A DNA stretch of 64,000 bases from Blastococcus sp. DSM 46786. Lineage in GTDB: Bacteria; Actinomycetota; Actinomycetes; Mycobacteriales; Geodermatophilaceae. The stretch covers positions 1-64,000 of the forward strand of contig NZ_FOAO01000002.1 in assembly GCF_900109665.1 (NCBI RefSeq), read 5' to 3'. This document shows, in pieces, positions 61,462 through 64,000 of this stretch; positions within the stretch are counted from its first letter, which is position 1; every line of letters begins with the position of its first letter. The notes under the pieces are model-generated. The model had not been told where the DNA came from and searched no databases. It saw only the letters and a list, made by a program, of their open reading frames with translations. Both the position numbers and the translations under genes were made by a program.

Positions 61462-62952
61462 ATGCTCGCGCAGTGCACCGTCGTCGTGCCGACGATCGGA
61501 CGTCCCTCGCTGGACGTCCTGCTCGACGCGCTGGCCGCTGCCCCGGGCCCCCGCCCGGCCGAGCTCGTCGTGGTCGACGACCGCCCCACCGGCGAGCCGC
61601 TGGACCCCGACCGCCCCGGCCTGCCGCCGGTCCGCGTGGTGCGCACCGGGGGAGGGGGCCCCGCCCGGGCCCGCAACCTCGGGTGGCGCACCGCCCGCAC
61701 CGAGTGGATCGCCTTCCTCGACGACGACGTGGTGACCGACCCCGACTGGTACGAGCGGCTCGCGGCCGACCTCGCCGACCTGCCCGACGACGTCGCCGGC
61801 AGCCAGGGCCGGGTGCGCGTACCGCTGCCCGAGGACCGCCGGCCCAGCGACTGGGAACGCGGCACCGCGGGGCTGGCCACCTCCAGCTGGATCACCGCCG
61901 ACCTCGCCTACCGCCGCAGCGCGCTCACCGCGGTCGGCGGCTTCGACGAGCGCTTCCCCCGCGCCTTCCGCGAGGACTCCGACCTCGCCCTGCGGGTCAT
62001 GGACACCGGCTCCCGGCTGGTGCGCGGGGAGCGGTGGATCACCCACCCGGTCCGGCCCGCGGACCGTTGGGTCAGCGTCCGGGTGCAGGCCGGCAACGCC
62101 GACGACGTCCTCATGCGCCGGCTGCACGGGCCAGGCTGGCGGGACCGTGCCGTCGCCGCGCTCGGCCGCCGTCCGCAGCACACCGCGGTCACCGCCGCCG
62201 CGCTGGCCGCCGTCGGCCTGGCCGCCGCCGGCCGGCCCCGGGCCGCGCTGGCTGCCGCGGCCGCCTGGGCCGCCGGCACCGCCGAGTTCGCCTGGCGGCG
62301 GATCGCGCCCGGCCCGCGCGACCGCGCCGAGGTGACGACGATGCTGGCCACCAGCGCGCTCATCCCGCCGCTGGCCACCTGGCACTGGCTGCGCGGCGTC
62401 GTCCAGCACGTGGGCGTGCCGCGCTGGCGCGGCCTGCCCGACCTGGTGCTCCTCGACCGCGACGGCACGCTGGTGCACGACTTCCCCTACAACGGCGACC
62501 CGGACTGGGTGCGCCCGGTGGACGGTGCGCAGCAGGCTCTCGACCGGCTGCGCGCCCGTGGCGTGCGGGTCGGCGTGGTGAGCAACCAGTCCGGCGTGGC
62601 CCGCGGGCTCATCACCCCCGACCAGGTGGACGCCTGCATGAAGCGGCTCGACGAGCTGCTCGGCCCCTTCGAGACGGTCCAGGTGTGCCCGCACGGTCCG
62701 GACGACGGCTGTGCCTGCCGCAAGCCCGCGCCCGGCATGGTGCTGGCCGCCTGCGCCGAGCTCGGCGTCGACCCGGCCCGCTGCGTCGTGATCGGCGACA
62801 TCGGTGCCGACGTCGAGGCGGCCGCCGCGGCCGGTGCCCGCGGCATCCTGGTGCCCACCCCGGTCACCCGCCGCGAGGAGGTGGCGGCGGCCCCGCAGCG
62901 GGCCGCGAGCCTGCCCGACGCGGTCGACGACGTCCTGGCCGGGCTGTGGTGA
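61462..62952 (+). CDS. Glycosyltransferase family 2 fused to a GmhB-like HAD phosphatase
   Basis: This 496-residue protein has an N-terminal GT2 domain, VVVPTIGRPSLDVLLDAL, AFLDDDVVTDPDWY (DxD) and REDSDLALRV; a middle with two or three hydrophobic Ala-rich helices; and a C-terminal HAD domain, LLDRDGTLVHDFPYNGDPDWV, VSNQSGVARG, CPHGPDDGCACRKPAPGM (zinc-binding) and GDIGADVEAA. The HAD part is that of D,D-heptose-1,7-bisphosphate phosphatase. The fusion links heptose-type sugar supply to transfer. The ATG at 61462 follows GGGCAGG. Coupled to the next gene by GTGA overlap. Confidence 0.88.
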   Translation: MLAQCTVVVPTIGRPSLDVLLDALAAAPGPRPAELVVVDDRPTGEPLDPDRPGLPPVRVVRTGGGGPARARNLGWRTARTEWIAFLDDDVVTDPDWYERLAADLADLPDDVAGSQGRVRVPLPEDRRPSDWERGTAGLATSSWITADLAYRRSALTAVGGFDERFPRAFREDSDLALRVMDTGSRLVRGERWITHPVRPADRWVSVRVQAGNADDVLMRRLHGPGWRDRAVAALGRRPQHTAVTAAALAAVGLAAAGRPRAALAAAAAWAAGTAEFAWRRIAPGPRDRAEVTTMLATSALIPPLATWHWLRGVVQHVGVPRWRGLPDLVLLDRDGTLVHDFPYNGDPDWVRPVDGAQQALDRLRARGVRVGVVSNQSGVARGLITPDQVDACMKRLDELLGPFETVQVCPHGPDDGCACRKPAPGMVLAACAELGVDPARCVVIGDIGADVEAAAAAGARGILVPTPVTRREEVAAAPQRAASLPDAVDDVLAGLW

Positions 62953-64000
62953 GCGCCCCGCGGACCGTCCTGGTCGCCCGGCTGGACAACGCCGGCGACG
63001 TCCTCCTGCAGGGCCCGCTCGTGCGCGCCGTCGCGCACGGCGCCGGCCGCGTGGTGCTGCTCGCCGGGCCCGCCGGTGCGGCCGCCGCGGAGCTGCTGCC
63101 CGGCGTCGACGAGGTGTGGACCTGGTCATGCCCGTGGATCCTCGGCGACCCGCCGCCGGTCGACGCCGACGACCTCGCCGCGCTCACCGACCGCGTGCGG
63201 GCGCTCGCGCCCGACGAGGCGGTCGTCTCGACGTCGTTCCACCAGTCGCCCCTGCCCCTGGCGCTGGTGCTGCGGTCGGCGGGCGTGCCCCGCATCTCGG
63301 CGATCAGCGTGGACTACCCCGGCACGCTGCTCGACGTCCGCCACCGGGTCGACGACGACCTGCCCGAGTCCGAGCGGGCGCTCTCCCTGGCCCGAGCGGC
63401 CGGGTTCGAGCTCCCGCCCGGGGACGAGGGCCGGCTGGAGGTGCGCCGACCCCTGCCCCCGGTGGCGCACCGACCCGGCTACGTCGTCCTGCACCCCGGC
63501 GCCTCCGTGCCGGCGCGCGCGTGGCCCGCGCAGCGCTGCGCCGAGGCGGTCGAGGCGCTCGCCGACGCCGGACACCGGGTGCTGGTCACCGGTGGGCCGG
63601 GGGAGCGGGCGCTCACCGCCGCCGTGGCCGGGAACCGCGGCGTCGACCTCGGCGGGGCGACCTCGCTGGCCGAGATGGCTGCGCTGCTCGACGGCGCCGC
63701 GGCGGTCGTCGTCGGCAACACCGGCCCGGCGCACCTGGCCGCCGCCGTCGGCACCCCCGTCGTCTCGCTGTTCTCGCCGGTGGTCCCCGCCGCCCGCTGG
63801 GCGCCCTACGGCGTGCCCAGCGTGCTGCTGGGCGACCAGTCGGCACCCTGCGCCGGCACCCGGGCCCGCGAGTGCCCCGTGGCCGGCCACCCCTGCCTCA
63901 CCGAGGTGACCGCGTCCGACGTGGTCGCCGCGGTGGAGAAACTGCTCACGGTCCAGCAGCCGGCCGTCGACCGCATCCCTGCCGCAGCCCGAGAGGCGGC
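62949..64000 (+). CDS. Glycosyltransferase family 9 (heptosyltransferase-like), partial at window end
   Basis: GTG at 62949, overlapping the previous stop; the frame is open to 64000 with no stop, giving over 350 residues. TVLVARLDNAGDVLLQGPLVRAV at the start, YVVLHPGASVPARAWPAQRCAEAVEAL, VLVTGGPGE and GNTGPAHLAAAVGTPVVSLFSPVVPAARWAPYG are the GT9 pattern of ADP-heptose transferases. Cys-containing motif PCAGTRARECPVAGHPCL follows, as in many family members. In an actinobacterium without LPS it would act on a glycan of another kind. Confidence 0.9.
   Translation, partial: MSAPRTVLVARLDNAGDVLLQGPLVRAVAHGAGRVVLLAGPAGAAAAELLPGVDEVWTWSCPWILGDPPPVDADDLAALTDRVRALAPDEAVVSTSFHQSPLPLALVLRSAGVPRISAISVDYPGTLLDVRHRVDDDLPESERALSLARAAGFELPPGDEGRLEVRRPLPPVAHRPGYVVLHPGASVPARAWPAQRCAEAVEALADAGHRVLVTGGPGERALTAAVAGNRGVDLGGATSLAEMAALLDGAAAVVVGNTGPAHLAAAVGTPVVSLFSPVVPAARWAPYGVPSVLLGDQSAPCAGTRARECPVAGHPCLTEVTASDVVAAVEKLLTVQQPAVDRIPAAAREA

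Noticed and set aside
1..64000. Insertion sequences, integrases, prophage genes or rRNA
   Set aside because: I found no transposase, integrase or phage-type protein and no rRNA segments; the only mobile-like candidate is the small inverted-repeat pair at 61.1 kb.

Overview
The window is very GC-rich (third codon positions almost all G or C), uses many GTG starts with purine-rich ribosome binding sites, and overlaps adjacent genes as ATGA or GTGA. This points to an actinobacterium. Gene content and protein style fit Geodermatophilaceae-type soil or stone actinobacteria, but that assignment is inference, since no 16S gene or diagnostic marker is present.

Positions 1-5.4 kb: a truncated Thr/Pro-rich tail, a tiny membrane ORF, then a minus-strand sulfate-activation cluster (cysQ, cysD, a cysN-cysC fusion) with a TauE/SafE-type exporter upstream. 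It makes PAPS and removes PAP. No PAPS reductase or sulfite reductase lies alongside, so the PAPS may serve sulfotransferases.

Positions 5.9-33 kb: a large exopolysaccharide locus. It holds an initiating sugar transferase, two Wzz-like chain-length proteins without a kinase domain, GT4 and GT2 glycosyltransferases, a polysaccharide deacetylase, an O-antigen ligase/polymerase-type membrane protein, a Wzx-type flippase, an HPr-kinase-like protein, an aminoglycoside-phosphotransferase-like kinase, an RTX-repeat secreted protein, and five P-loop sulfotransferases or sulfotransferase-like proteins. Inside it, positions 24.8-29.7 kb form a tight operon of a thymidylate-kinase-like P-loop kinase, a D-2-hydroxyacid dehydrogenase, a phosphoenolpyruvate-mutase-family enzyme, an ATP-grasp ligase and a sulfotransferase. 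Together these suggest a sulfated, possibly phosphonate-decorated, surface polymer. This is the most interesting system in the window.

Positions 29.8-37.8 kb: secreted or surface proteins, namely a lipoprotein and a membrane-anchored protein of one shared unnamed family, and two beta-propeller/Ig-like proteins. One of these propellers is a paralogue of the propeller at 7.7-9.4 kb.

Positions 37.8-52 kb: mostly housekeeping or accessory genes. These are a NERD-domain protein, a PolX-like PHP protein with a possible CTG start, a DoxX protein, a CGNR-type regulator divergent from an MFS transporter with a perfect inverted repeat near the MFS start, tRNA-Ser(GCU) and tRNA-Arg(ACG), a secreted polysaccharide lyase, an MMPL transporter, a class A penicillin-binding protein with a long proline tail, and an FMN-dependent hydroxyacid oxidase.

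Positions 53-61 kb: a MarR regulator and a catabolic operon made of a ThDP enzyme, two TctC binding proteins, TctB, TctA and both subunits of a CoA-transferase. This looks like uptake and activation of a carboxylic acid.

Positions 61-64 kb: a possible small inverted-repeat element, then a glycosyltransferase fused to a GmhB-type HAD phosphatase and a GT9 heptosyltransferase-like gene that runs off the window end.
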